Position numbers and translations under genes: made by a program. Below are positions 8,755 through 17,477 of a stretch of 64,000 bases of DNA, one piece after another (position 1 is the stretch's first letter; the number at the start of each line of letters is the position of its first letter). The notes beneath the pieces were generated by a model. That model was not told the DNA's origin, ran no database searches, and saw only the letters and a program-made list of their open reading frames with translations. The DNA lies in NCBI GenBank assembly GCA_044227095.1, contig JBGAFV010000001.1:4650001-4714000 (forward strand). Direction: 5' to 3'. This DNA comes from JACMLD01 sp044227095 (GTDB taxonomy: Bacteria > Bacteroidota > Bacteroidia > Chitinophagales > Chitinophagaceae).

Positions 8755-10497
8755 CTATTTTTTATCAATAACAATAAATACAACTCCTCTTGCAGGTACA
8801 TTAACCCTTATGCCGTTAGCAGTAACCGCAGAATTAGCTTTAAGAGTTGCATAATCTGCAGGGCCACCTGCTACACCAGAAGGCCCGCTGCCATTTACCA
8901 ATACCTTTCTTGAAAATTCACCATTATCGTTACTGCCTTCAAGACTATACCAGTAAAAGCGGGTGCCCATGCGGAAATTTTTCATTTTTACTTCAGTTGC
9001 CTGTGCAATACCCGCAGTGTTAACAAGAATAACATTTGCCTCACCAGAAGAAAAAGTGGAAGCATAAGCTTTTAAAGAAGGGTTGCCACTGTTCTCTGCT
9101 GAAACCAATCTGTCGCCCATCATTTTTTGCATAAAATACAAATAGTAAAACGATGGCCTTGGGCTCCATTTGTCAACGCCGGGTTCATCGCCTGCGCTAA
9201 ATAAGCCATGGTCATCACCGTTACTCCAACCGTTTAGCAAATCCCAACGGGCGGCCATTCCGTACTTATTTTTTAGCGATTCACTTATAACCAATGTTGC
9301 AAAAACGCCGCTTACATTAGATACCTGCTGTTTTGAAGTGTTTGATGTTATGTTCCATTCATCCATTGCAATGGGCTTAATGGCAGAACCGTTAGCCTGG
9401 AGCGTTTGTGTTATATATTTAAGCATTGTTGATGGCTCTGTAAGTGCACTGCCAAGTATTACATCTGTATTGGCATTTGTCTGATAAGGCGTAAAATAAT
9501 TGTGCGCTACGTAAAAATCTGCTTTACCATTAACAGCCGGCATCATACCTTCATTCCATGTTTTACGTGTATTAGTTTGCCAGGCTTCCGGTGCAGGCGC
9601 TTCTGCAGTAACAGCGCCGATATAAATTTTCGCCCCAATTTCTGCAGCAGCTTTTTGCATTGAATCTACAAACACTTTAAAATGCTGTCCGTACAATGCG
9701 CCAGTTAAAAATTCTGGCTGACCATCTTTATTGGCTGATACGTCTATGCGATAGCCCCACTCCCAATTGCCATAGTTTTCATTTCCTATTTCCCATAACT
9801 GTGTACGGCCATTATCATACCTTACCCAATCTGCGGCAAGATGCGCAGCTGCAGCAACAGGATTTGCACCAGTGCCATAACGTGCATAGCCATAGTTTAT
9901 AGTAATAATCCCTTTGTTGTTTGTTTTCTGCAACATGCTATAGTAATCATCAAGGTTGCACTGCCAGTTATAATTTGATTTGCCATAGGTAAAAGATGAA
10001 GCTTCTTTAGTGCCATCATCTTTTGTAAACATAACAGGAGCATCAGCCGGCTTTACATCTTGTTGTGCATTCCAGAAATAGGCATCGCTTGCACTTCCGC
10101 CCGGAAAACGAATAATGTGTGGACGAAGATTAGTAATAGGCGTAAGAAATTTTGACTCTGCAGAAACAGGCCCCATCCACCATACACCATTATGTCCAAA
10201 AATTGACAACGGGATTTTAGTAATGATATTTGATGCATCTGCAGTAACCGTATTTACAATACCACCAGCAACCGCTGTTTCTGTATAAGAAAGAGCAGTA
10301 AATGTTTTTGATTGCCAGTCATCAAGAAAAAAGCCAATGGTATTTGCAACTGAAGGATCAACTGCGGGTGCAATTGCTGTGTCTCCGGGTGGTGTTACTG
10401 GTGGTGTAGTTGTGCTGTTGCTTTTGCTGCATGAATAAATACTAACTGCGAGGCAAACAGGTACAATTAAAGCCGACCTTAAACTATATAATCTCAT
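8755..10497 (-). CDS. GH51-like clan GH-A glycoside hydrolase lipoprotein
   Basis: The 580-residue protein has a lipoprotein signal with lipobox Cys23 (VSIYSCSKS) and a Thr/Pro linker (28-42). The catalytic part has clan GH-A features: RFPGGSASDAYFW (130-142), acid/base candidate Glu240 in WEIGNENYG, and nucleophile candidate Glu380 in AMDEWNIT. The RFPGG and DEWN motifs resemble GH51 (arabinofuranosidases and some endoglucanases). The context, between epimerase and mannosylglucose phosphorylase in a mannan locus, makes an activity on glucomannan or a side chain more likely than arabinan degradation. The C-terminal 120 residues look like the usual beta-sandwich. The lipid anchor puts it on the outer membrane or in the periplasm. 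Family number and specificity are uncertain; GH39 or GH30-like relatives are possible. Confidence 0.65.
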   Translation of the reverse strand: MRLYSLRSALIVPVCLAVSIYSCSKSNSTTTPPVTPPGDTAIAPAVDPSVANTIGFFLDDWQSKTFTALSYTETAVAGGIVNTVTADASNIITKIPLSIFGHNGVWWMGPVSAESKFLTPITNLRPHIIRFPGGSASDAYFWNAQQDVKPADAPVMFTKDDGTKEASSFTYGKSNYNWQCNLDDYYSMLQKTNNKGIITINYGYARYGTGANPVAAAAHLAADWVRYDNGRTQLWEIGNENYGNWEWGYRIDVSANKDGQPEFLTGALYGQHFKVFVDSMQKAAAEIGAKIYIGAVTAEAPAPEAWQTNTRKTWNEGMMPAVNGKADFYVAHNYFTPYQTNANTDVILGSALTEPSTMLKYITQTLQANGSAIKPIAMDEWNITSNTSKQQVSNVSGVFATLVISESLKNKYGMAARWDLLNGWSNGDDHGLFSAGDEPGVDKWSPRPSFYYLYFMQKMMGDRLVSAENSGNPSLKAYASTFSSGEANVILVNTAGIAQATEVKMKNFRMGTRFYWYSLEGSNDNGEFSRKVLVNGSGPSGVAGGPADYATLKANSAVTANGIRVNVPARGVVFIVIDKK

Positions 10498-10513
10498 CTG
10501 TTATTTTATTTTT

Positions 10514-11728
10514 TTAGTTTTCAACGGCAGGGATACTTTTCGGTGATGCTTCTGCTTTGCTTTCATTTCTTTTTATCATACCAATAATGGTGTCAACTGA
10601 TTTGGCAGAAGTAAAACCATCTTCAGGTGTGTTCATTACATAATCCAGCAACTTGTCTATTGTAGTAGTAGCTACATGCAAACGTGTATCTGAAGAAGCG
10701 TAATAAATAAACACCCGTTGTTCGTCGTCAACAATCCAGCCATTGCTAAAAACGACATTAGACACATCGCCAATACGCTCCTCTCCTTCCGGCGCTAAAA
10801 AATAACCCCCGGGTTTGTAAATCACTTTTGTGAGATCTTCCAGATCGGTTACAAACATATATAGTACATATCTTAAACCGGCAGCGGTATTGCGCACACC
10901 GTGTGCAAGATGCAGCCATCCTATTTTTGTTTTTACTGGTGCAGGGCCAGAACCATTTTTTGCTTCGTATACGGTGTGGTATATTTTTCTGTCTACAATT
11001 ACTTCTTCGTTTATAATTGCATTGGTTATAGATGCTGATAAACCAAAGCCAATACCGCCACCATTACCCGCCTCTATAAAACCATCCTGCGGCCGTGTAT
11101 AAAATGCATATTTGCCATGTACAAATTCGGGGTGCAAAACCACATTGCGCTGTTGCGGAGAAGATGTTATAAGATCTGGCAGCCTTTCCCATTTTTTAAG
11201 ATCTTTTGTGCGTGCAATACCACATTGTGCAATAGCAGAAGACTGATCGCCGGGTTTTGCATTAGGATCACGGCGTTCTGTACAGAACAATCCATATATC
11301 CATCCATCTTCATGCTGCACAAGGCGCATGTCGTAAATATTCGTATCCGGGTTTTCTGTTTCCGGCATTTCTACCGGGTAATCCCAAAATTTAAAATTAT
11401 CAATACCATTATCGCTTTCTGCTACAGCAAAAAAAGATTTGCGATCGTTACCTTCTACCCTTCCTACAACAATGTATTTATTGTTCCATTTTATAGCACC
11501 GGCATTCATTACAGCGTTTATGCCAAATCTTTCCATCAGGTAGGGATTGCTGTCATAGTTCAAATCATACCGCCAGAACAAAGGTGCATGACCTGCGGTA
11601 AGAACTGGATAAATATAGCGGTCGTATATACCATTGCCCGGGCCAGCCTGTTCGTTGGCGCGGCTAATCAATTTTTCTTGTGCAGCCCTTAATAATGCTA
11701 ACCTCTTTTCAAAATTTGTCTTCATCAT
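10514..11728 (-). CDS. 4-O-beta-D-mannosyl-D-glucose phosphorylase (GH130)
   Basis: The cytoplasmic enzyme splits mannosyl-beta-1,4-glucose with phosphate into alpha-mannose 1-phosphate and glucose. The sequence closely follows the characterised Bacteroides type: YRYPVL-like YIYPVLTAGHAPLFWRYDLN, NAGAIKW, RVEGNDRKSFFAVAES, NIYDMRL (the Asp of this motif is the catalytic acid in GH130), QRNVVLHPEFV, YTRPQDGF, LAHGVRN and YYASSDTRLHVATTTI. The frame continues upstream to a TTG at 11758. I place the start at the ATG ATG pair at 11728/11725, because family members begin at this point and an A-rich stretch precedes it. This gives 404 residues. The upstream symporter ends 52 bp away and the GH51-like gene follows closely, which is consistent with one operon. 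Confidence 0.93.
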   Translation of the reverse strand: MMKTNFEKRLALLRAAQEKLISRANEQAGPGNGIYDRYIYPVLTAGHAPLFWRYDLNYDSNPYLMERFGINAVMNAGAIKWNNKYIVVGRVEGNDRKSFFAVAESDNGIDNFKFWDYPVEMPETENPDTNIYDMRLVQHEDGWIYGLFCTERRDPNAKPGDQSSAIAQCGIARTKDLKKWERLPDLITSSPQQRNVVLHPEFVHGKYAFYTRPQDGFIEAGNGGGIGFGLSASITNAIINEEVIVDRKIYHTVYEAKNGSGPAPVKTKIGWLHLAHGVRNTAAGLRYVLYMFVTDLEDLTKVIYKPGGYFLAPEGEERIGDVSNVVFSNGWIVDDEQRVFIYYASSDTRLHVATTTIDKLLDYVMNTPEDGFTSAKSVDTIIGMIKRNESKAEASPKSIPAVEN

Positions 11729-11780
11729 ATTTTTTTTATACTTCGTAGGATATTGCAAGTTTATTATTCAGCCAATTGTT

Positions 11781-13610
11781 TTAATCTTCAAGTTTATCCC
11801 ACCATGTTTTCTTCAATATTATTATAATCAATGCCAGAACGACAATTGTAATTAATAGTGGCAGCTTTAACCATAATACAACATACATTGGCAATATGGT
11901 AAGGCAAAGCTGTGCTATAATACCAAGTGCCACATTAAACATATCCAGTTTAAACCGCTTGTTGCCTACAAAAGAAGGATCATCTGCTAGTACCAGCTTA
12001 TGAACTGGCTTCCAGAAACCCCAGGGCTTTACTGTTTTATAGAAAGACTTTAGTACGTCAATATCGGTTGGCTCTGCTGCATATGTTCCCACAAAACAAC
12101 CTGCCAGCGATGCTATAAACAGCACAGGGAAATAATACAGCAGTTTTGAACCATCAATAAAATGCGAAAAGACAAGCGCTGCTGCAATTCCCACAAACAT
12201 TCCATAAAAAAATCCATTTGCATTAAAACGCCACCAATACCACTTCAGCATATTTGCGGCAATATAACCGCCATACAATGCAGAAACAATCCATTGAAGT
12301 ATACTGTTTACATCTGTTGCAAAAAAGCCCAGTATAATACCTGTTATAACAACCAGCACACCCATCAGATAGTTCATGGCAATAATCTTCTTAGTTGTTG
12401 CATTAGGGTTTATATACTTCAGGTAAATATCGTTTACTATATAAGCCTGTGCAGCATTTAATGTACCGGAGAAAGTTCCCATAAATGCGCCGAGTAAACC
12501 TGTAAGAACTAATCCCATAATACCAACTGGCAGAAAATTATTAATAGCGCCGGGCAATATCCTTTCAAAATCAGTTCCACTATTGCCATCAGAAAGGTTT
12601 AGTTGTTTATAGTATAGCAAAGCCAGCACAGTTAAACCAATAATCATAGAATACCTGATAGGTAATAGCACAATGGATACAAAGCCTGTCATTTTAGATG
12701 CTTCTTTTGGCGATCTTGATGACAATACTTTCTGCATATCATAATTTGGCGCAGGGCCCGCAAGACTTGCAAATATTCCCTTGCACAGCATCATCATAAA
12801 GAAAATACCAAACAAGCCATATCCGTCCTTATTAATTTTCGTGTTAGCATCATCAACTATACCCGACCAATCAAGACCAAGGTTCCATCCAAAGAATGGA
12901 TTTGTCCATCCATGCGGTGTATTAAGCTGATGCCCTTGCAGGTTTATCATTGCAATTACAGCAATTGCAATACAACCAACAGTCATTATTGCATACTTAA
13001 TCACGTCGCCCAATACAATACTGTGCATACCGCCAAGCACAGAATAAAACATGGCAAACAATGAAAAAATGATTCCATAAAAGTGCGCAACGTATTGCGG
13101 CGCTATATAAAAAGGAACATAATCTTTAACATACTCCCAGGGCACAAATATTTCAATAAACTTTCCGAGGCCAATAAAACCGTATGCCATAAAACCCAGG
13201 CAACCGAGCAATGCAAACACAACAACAATCGTATGAGAACCGGTTACGCCTTTGCCCACTTTTCCAAACCTTGTGGCCAGCCATTCTGCCCCCGTATTTG
13301 CATTGGATCGCCTTAACCATTTTGCCAGGAACATCATATTAAATACCTGGTTAAACACCGGCCATAACCACGGAATCCATATGCTTTTCATACCGTATAC
13401 AAAACACAATGAAACCATCCACATGGTTCCGCTTATATCAAACATATCGCTGGCATCACTTAACCCAAGCATATACCAGGGCAAAGATTTACCTCCCAAC
13501 AGATAGCTCTCTTTATTTTGTTTTGCTTTTTTCCTGAACCAAAAACCTAATGATAACATCAGGATGAGGTAAAGTACAATGGTAGCAATGTCAATAAAAT
13601 GTAATTTCAT
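11781..13610 (-). CDS. Sodium:solute symporter (SSS family), probable mannobiose transporter
   Basis: The 609-residue inner-membrane protein has about 14 hydrophobic segments and the SSS family layout: a periplasmic N-terminus followed by IATIVLYLILMLSLGFWF, then a YLLGGKSLPWYMLGLS motif, and an extended C-terminal helix pair. Family members cotransport sodium with sugars, amino acids or other solutes. Its place directly upstream of the GH130 phosphorylase and downstream of the GH26 mannanase suggests import of mannobiose or mannosyl-glucose from the periplasm into the cytoplasm. In that job it replaces the MFS-type transporters found in some mannan loci. Substrate is inferred from context only. 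The start ATG at 13610 gives a normal N-terminal first helix. Confidence 0.85.
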   Translation of the reverse strand: MKLHFIDIATIVLYLILMLSLGFWFRKKAKQNKESYLLGGKSLPWYMLGLSDASDMFDISGTMWMVSLCFVYGMKSIWIPWLWPVFNQVFNMMFLAKWLRRSNANTGAEWLATRFGKVGKGVTGSHTIVVVFALLGCLGFMAYGFIGLGKFIEIFVPWEYVKDYVPFYIAPQYVAHFYGIIFSLFAMFYSVLGGMHSIVLGDVIKYAIMTVGCIAIAVIAMINLQGHQLNTPHGWTNPFFGWNLGLDWSGIVDDANTKINKDGYGLFGIFFMMMLCKGIFASLAGPAPNYDMQKVLSSRSPKEASKMTGFVSIVLLPIRYSMIIGLTVLALLYYKQLNLSDGNSGTDFERILPGAINNFLPVGIMGLVLTGLLGAFMGTFSGTLNAAQAYIVNDIYLKYINPNATTKKIIAMNYLMGVLVVITGIILGFFATDVNSILQWIVSALYGGYIAANMLKWYWWRFNANGFFYGMFVGIAAALVFSHFIDGSKLLYYFPVLFIASLAGCFVGTYAAEPTDIDVLKSFYKTVKPWGFWKPVHKLVLADDPSFVGNKRFKLDMFNVALGIIAQLCLTILPMYVVLWLKLPLLITIVVLALIIIILKKTWWDKLED

Positions 13611-13732
13611 GCAGTGGTTTAAGCAATCGTTATCTTTCCTGTTTACACAAAATAAAACACTTCAATTTGTTTTCTTTACCACTACGCTAATCACTTCATT
13701 CAAACTTTTCTTTACAACCCTGTTGCCTGGTT

Positions 13733-14848
13733 TTATTTACTGTACAGCTTTTCTTTGGTTATATCTTTCTGAAACAATGTTTTTTCATTCTTATAAAACA
13801 AGTTAAAATCAGTTGCCGATGGCTCTCCTTTAAACGGCATATAATATTCATAATGTCCCTGCGGTGTTTTACCAGAATTGCGCCAGGCCAGTGCATAAGA
13901 AATCTTATGATTGCCTATTGCCGGCAGCAAAGTGCTTGTCCACCATGTGCTGTCTGGCAAAGCACCATATCCAAATTCTGTAAGTGCAGGAATTTTATTT
14001 TTTTGTGCCCCAAGCTTCTCCAGTATCGTAAGACTTTTATCCATCTCCCGGATAAACATTGCATTGTCTTTTCCACGCTGGTAAATATCAAAGCCAATTA
14101 TATCTACCCATTCATCGCCGGGATAACGTTCAAGATATTCTTCTTCAGTAGCAAACCGATCTGTATTGAAAGCATACAACAGGTTATGTACATTTTTTGT
14201 ATTGCGCAAATACGACTCAGTAAACTGGTATAATTTTTTTAGCTCATCGGGAGTGCAATTATTTTTTCCCCACCAAAACCAGCTTCCGTTCAGTTCATGA
14301 AAGGGACGAAAGATAACCGGTATGGCCTCACCATTTTTCCCTTTTAAATCAAGCATAAAACCAGCAAGCTTATCAAGCCAGCTTTTATATACATCATGTT
14401 TTGCACCGCCAGGTAAAATAGCAGCAACTGTTCCGGGAGTGGCGTCCCATGCGGATTTGCCGGTTACCGCATTTGTAAAATGCCAGCTAATTGTTATGAC
14501 ACCTCCCCTTTCATAACCCGCAGCTATAAAATGTTTCATTTTATTAAAAGGAACGCTATCAAGGTTTATCGCACTATCCAGTTCAAGATGCCCAAGTTCC
14601 CAACCATACACTCCAGGATAATCACCAGTTACATCTTTTATATCGCTTCTGCCATCAATGTACTTCCAGTTTACACCATAGGCCAAATCATCCTGGTGGC
14701 CAATCATGTAACCCTTTACTAATAATTTTTTTAGATTGTTATAAAGACGAACAGTTTCTGGTGTTGCCTGCTTATCGCAAGGCAGATCCTGCGCAAAAAC
14801 GGAAGATTGCAAACATAGCAATAGCAACAGTAATTTTATTCTGCTCAT
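13733..14848 (-). CDS. GH26 beta-mannanase
   Basis: The 371-residue protein has a type I signal peptide (residues 1-20, SVFAQ) and a single GH26 (beta/alpha)8 domain with no visible binding module. The acid/base is Glu185 in FRPFHELNGSWFWWG. The nucleophile is Glu291 in PALTEFGYG. The upstream GHQDDLAYGV and WHF (122-124) motifs line the active site in this family. It hydrolyses beta-1,4-mannosidic bonds; some Bacteroides GH26 enzymes release mannobiose, which would suit the downstream epimerase-phosphorylase pathway. It lacks a lipobox, so a periplasmic site is likely. It is the first gene of the operon running down to the epimerase and is divergent from the AraC-type regulator. Confidence 0.93.
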   Translation of the reverse strand: MSRIKLLLLLLCLQSSVFAQDLPCDKQATPETVRLYNNLKKLLVKGYMIGHQDDLAYGVNWKYIDGRSDIKDVTGDYPGVYGWELGHLELDSAINLDSVPFNKMKHFIAAGYERGGVITISWHFTNAVTGKSAWDATPGTVAAILPGGAKHDVYKSWLDKLAGFMLDLKGKNGEAIPVIFRPFHELNGSWFWWGKNNCTPDELKKLYQFTESYLRNTKNVHNLLYAFNTDRFATEEEYLERYPGDEWVDIIGFDIYQRGKDNAMFIREMDKSLTILEKLGAQKNKIPALTEFGYGALPDSTWWTSTLLPAIGNHKISYALAWRNSGKTPQGHYEYYMPFKGEPSATDFNLFYKNEKTLFQKDITKEKLYSK

Positions 14849-15177
14849 CGTTAGGTGGCGTACAGGTTATAAAATACAAAAAAATGCGCTTGTTGAGGAG
14901 AAAAGATGGGCCTGTAAAAATATGACGACAATGCTTATCCTCTCACATGGCAACAACTAAAGCAAATTTAAATTTATTGCCCTACGAAATGCTAATACTT
15001 TTTTACCTTTATCTTATACTATTTACCTTAAGCCAGTAGAAAATCTATTCTGAGTTCCTTTATTCTCTTAGGGAACCGCTTTCACGAAAGAAAATATAAA
15101 ATATTGTACTATTTTTACCAAGCCTTATACAATTTCATATTGCCGGCTTGTATAAACACGGTTGCCAACACTGCCAT
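14849..15177. promoter_or_regulatory. Divergent control region between GH26 and AraC-type genes
   Basis: This 329-bp AT-rich region separates the divergent mannanase and regulator genes, so it must hold both promoters. A perfect 8-bp inverted repeat, TTATACAA (15125-15132) and TTGTATAA (15148-15155), with a 15-nt spacer, lies 22 bp before the regulator's ATG and could be an operator. I cannot pick a convincing TAnnTTTG box for either gene. Confidence 0.4.
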
Positions 15178-16062
15178 ATGCTAAAAAATACTTTAAAAGA
15201 AATTACCCCTTTAACGCAGGCTGATTGCTTTACGCTCTTTTCCAGGTTGAAAAGTGATTTTGATTTTCCGCTTCATTATCACGAAGAGTTTGAACTCAAT
15301 TTTATCAGCAATGCAAAAGGCGCCAAACGTGTTGTTGGCGATCACATGGAAGAGATTGAAGACATGGAACTTGTTCTTGTTGGCTCCAATCTTATGCATG
15401 CATGGTTTACGCACAAATGCAAAAGCAAAGACATCCATGAAGTAACCATACAATTTCACAAAGATCTTTTTGACGAAAAATTATTGCGCCGCAACCAACT
15501 GAGTTTTATTAGAGCAATGTTCGATAAATCATCCCGTGGTATTTCTTTCTCCAGCGAAACCATTAGCCAGCTTGCACCAAGAATACTGGCATTAAATAAA
15601 AAACACGGGTTCGATTCTGTACTTGAACTGATTTCTATTCTGCATGACCTTTCCACTTCCAGGAATATGCGCATGCTTTCCGATACTTCCTTTACTAATA
15701 CAGAACATTCTTTTTACAATAGCAGGCGTGTAGAAAAAACAATGGAGCACATTAACCAGAATTTTCACAAATCAATTAAGTTAAGCGAAGTGGCAAAACT
15801 GTCTAACATGACCGAAGCCGCCTTCAGCCGTTTTTTCAAAACAAAAACAGGCATGACGTTTATCGATTGCCTTAATGAAATAAGATTGGGCAATGCTTCA
15901 AGAATGCTGATAGATACATCGCAATCAATTGCCGAAATTGCATATCACTGCGGATTTAATAATATTTCCAACTTCAACCGCATCTTTAAAAAGAAAAAAG
16001 GAACAACGCCAAAAGATTTCCGCGAAAGTTATTCAGGAACCGGAACAAGAATATTTATTTGA
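15178..16062 (+). CDS. AraC family transcriptional regulator
   Basis: This 294-residue regulator has an N-terminal cupin-like sensor domain (HYHEEFELNFI near residues 28-40) and a C-terminal double helix-turn-helix of about 100 residues (SIKLSEVAKLSNMTEAAFSR and the AEIAYHCGFNNISNFNRIFK block). The cupin-HTH arrangement is typical of AraC regulators that sense sugars. The frame extends to a TTG at 15148. The ATG at 15178 is chosen because it precedes the conserved region. It is divergent from the GH26-symporter-GH130-epimerase operon and lies between the two halves of the mannan locus, so it probably controls that operon, while the hybrid regulator controls the SusCD operon. Ligand unknown. 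Confidence 0.88.
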   Translation: MLKNTLKEITPLTQADCFTLFSRLKSDFDFPLHYHEEFELNFISNAKGAKRVVGDHMEEIEDMELVLVGSNLMHAWFTHKCKSKDIHEVTIQFHKDLFDEKLLRRNQLSFIRAMFDKSSRGISFSSETISQLAPRILALNKKHGFDSVLELISILHDLSTSRNMRMLSDTSFTNTEHSFYNSRRVEKTMEHINQNFHKSIKLSEVAKLSNMTEAAFSRFFKTKTGMTFIDCLNEIRLGNASRMLIDTSQSIAEIAYHCGFNNISNFNRIFKKKKGTTPKDFRESYSGTGTRIFI

Positions 16063-16092
16063 AATATTTTTAGCCAGGCATCAATTCAGCTA

Positions 16093-16139
16093 TCAACATT
16101 CTTGCGTCGCACTCTTGTGCTGTATATCATTATTCATCC
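16093..16139 (+). repeat. Dispersed ~45-bp element, copy
   Basis: TTGCGTCGCACTCTTGTGCT and its flanks are about 80-85% identical to 43410-43455, and distantly match 3261-3330 in the opposite orientation. It is non-coding and lies just after the AraC-type gene. Confidence 0.55.
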
Positions 16140-16154
16140 ATCGCAATCATTATT

Positions 16155-16295
16155 GCAATGGGGTTTGCCCATCGCTAATATACATCGCCCTTTCAGGGCT
16201 CGTTATATTTACTCGTCGGTTAGTTTCTTCACGCACCAAAATTAAGTTAGCCCTGTAAGGGCGGCATATACTTAGCATCGGGTGCAGCCCGATGC
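16155..16295. repeat. REP pair in inverted arrangement (BIME-like)
   Basis: Two palindromes, 16155-16175 (GCAATGGGG to GCCCATCGC) and 16275-16295 (GCATCGGGTGCAGCCCGATGC minus one base each side), flank two further inverted stretches: CGCCCTTTCAGGGCT at 16186 and AGCCCTGTAAGGGCG at 16249. The whole block is roughly a palindrome about 140 bp long. It occupies most of the 326-bp gap between the AraC-type and CE2-like genes; no gene is visible there. Confidence 0.65.
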
Positions 16296-16388
16296 GGCCC
16301 CCACCACCATGGTTTGTGTTCCCACGAACCATTCATATTCTAAATTTCGGTGCGTGAAGACACGCACCGAGGCGATCGCAAAAAATTG

Positions 16389-17477
16389 CTATTTCCAGCC
16401 TTTCAACTCTTTCAAATAAACGGTTAATTCAGTTGCTATCTCCTGGTGTTCGGCCAGGTCGGGATGAGAATCACATCCATTGTGAAACCGTTTAGAAAAA
16501 AAATAGTGAGATACCAGTTTATCTCCATCACTGTTTACTTTATTTACAATAGCAGTAAGATAACTTTTCGTAACCGCCACCAATTTTTCATCTGCCATAG
16601 GACTTGTTAAGCAAACAATATTTGCTTTAGGATATTGCGCCCTTACTTGTTTTATAAAACTCCTGTAATTATCACAAAAAACAGTTGAATCCTGTATGCC
16701 ATCATTTTGTCCGAGGCAAACCGTTACAACATCGGGCACGTAACTTTTAAAATTCCAGGCAATGCTGTCTTTGCGCATATTTATATTATCAAAAACCTGC
16801 GGCATTATAATACCAATATTGCAGCAACTGTGCATCAGCCCAATTCCTGAAACGGATGTAAGATGATATTGCGCATTTAAGTTTCTTGCAGTAACAGCAC
16901 CATAACTCAAATACGCATTGTGCTGATCCTGCCATACACCTTTGCCACAGGCTATTTCAGACTGATCACTTCCTGTTCCGCAGGTAATAGAATTTCCAAT
17001 GCATTCAATCTTGTGTGTTGGCTTAGCTGGCAATTGTTTTAATGCAACGCATTTCAATCCTTCAAATTCAATATAGCCGGTGCCAGCTTCTGTGTTTTTG
17101 CAAATTACAATTGTATGATCACCTGATGAGCCTGCTGCAACTTCTATTTCATTGTGTTTGGCCGTTAGTTGTAAACGAACTTGCTTTTCATTGTCAACAA
17201 CAATTTCAATGTAATTGTGCGTATTCGTCCACGGCATTTCATCATTTATAACAACAACAGCTTTGTTTCCGGTAAATTTTGCTTTTACATAAACGCCGGG
17301 CATCCAGTAACGCGGCAATTTCTTATTACTAAAATCAATCCGCCCTGTATACTGAAACAACTTATTGTCTGCAGCAAATAACTTTAGTTCGCCGGTTTGT
17401 TTTGTTGGGCCGCCTGCGTAAACAATTTGCATTTGAAACAACGCCACAAGGAAATAAAGAAAATATTTATTGCTCAT
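16389..17477 (-). CDS. SGNH/GDSL carbohydrate esterase, CE2-like acetyl esterase
   Basis: The 362-residue secreted protein has a signal peptide (about 1-22), an N-terminal beta-sandwich (about 30-150) and a C-terminal SGNH hydrolase domain. This is the two-domain layout of carbohydrate esterase family 2. Catalytic Ser163 lies in CIGNSITCGTG, an oxyanion-hole Asn is in CLGQND, and the Asp/His pair is in DSHPDLAEH (336-344). CE2 enzymes remove acetyl groups from mannan, glucomannan or xylan. This fits a locus for acetylated (gluco)mannan. The frame extends to TTG 17489. I take the ATG at 17477, which overlaps the GH3 stop by 11 bp and indicates translational coupling. Confidence 0.8.
   Translation of the reverse strand: MSNKYFLYFLVALFQMQIVYAGGPTKQTGELKLFAADNKLFQYTGRIDFSNKKLPRYWMPGVYVKAKFTGNKAVVVINDEMPWTNTHNYIEIVVDNEKQVRLQLTAKHNEIEVAAGSSGDHTIVICKNTEAGTGYIEFEGLKCVALKQLPAKPTHKIECIGNSITCGTGSDQSEIACGKGVWQDQHNAYLSYGAVTARNLNAQYHLTSVSGIGLMHSCCNIGIIMPQVFDNINMRKDSIAWNFKSYVPDVVTVCLGQNDGIQDSTVFCDNYRSFIKQVRAQYPKANIVCLTSPMADEKLVAVTKSYLTAIVNKVNSDGDKLVSHYFFSKRFHNGCDSHPDLAEHQEIATELTVYLKELKGWK

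Noticed and set aside
11117..11692. 191-codon frame opposite the GH130 gene
   Set aside because: Antisense to a conserved enzyme gene, with no recognisable domain.
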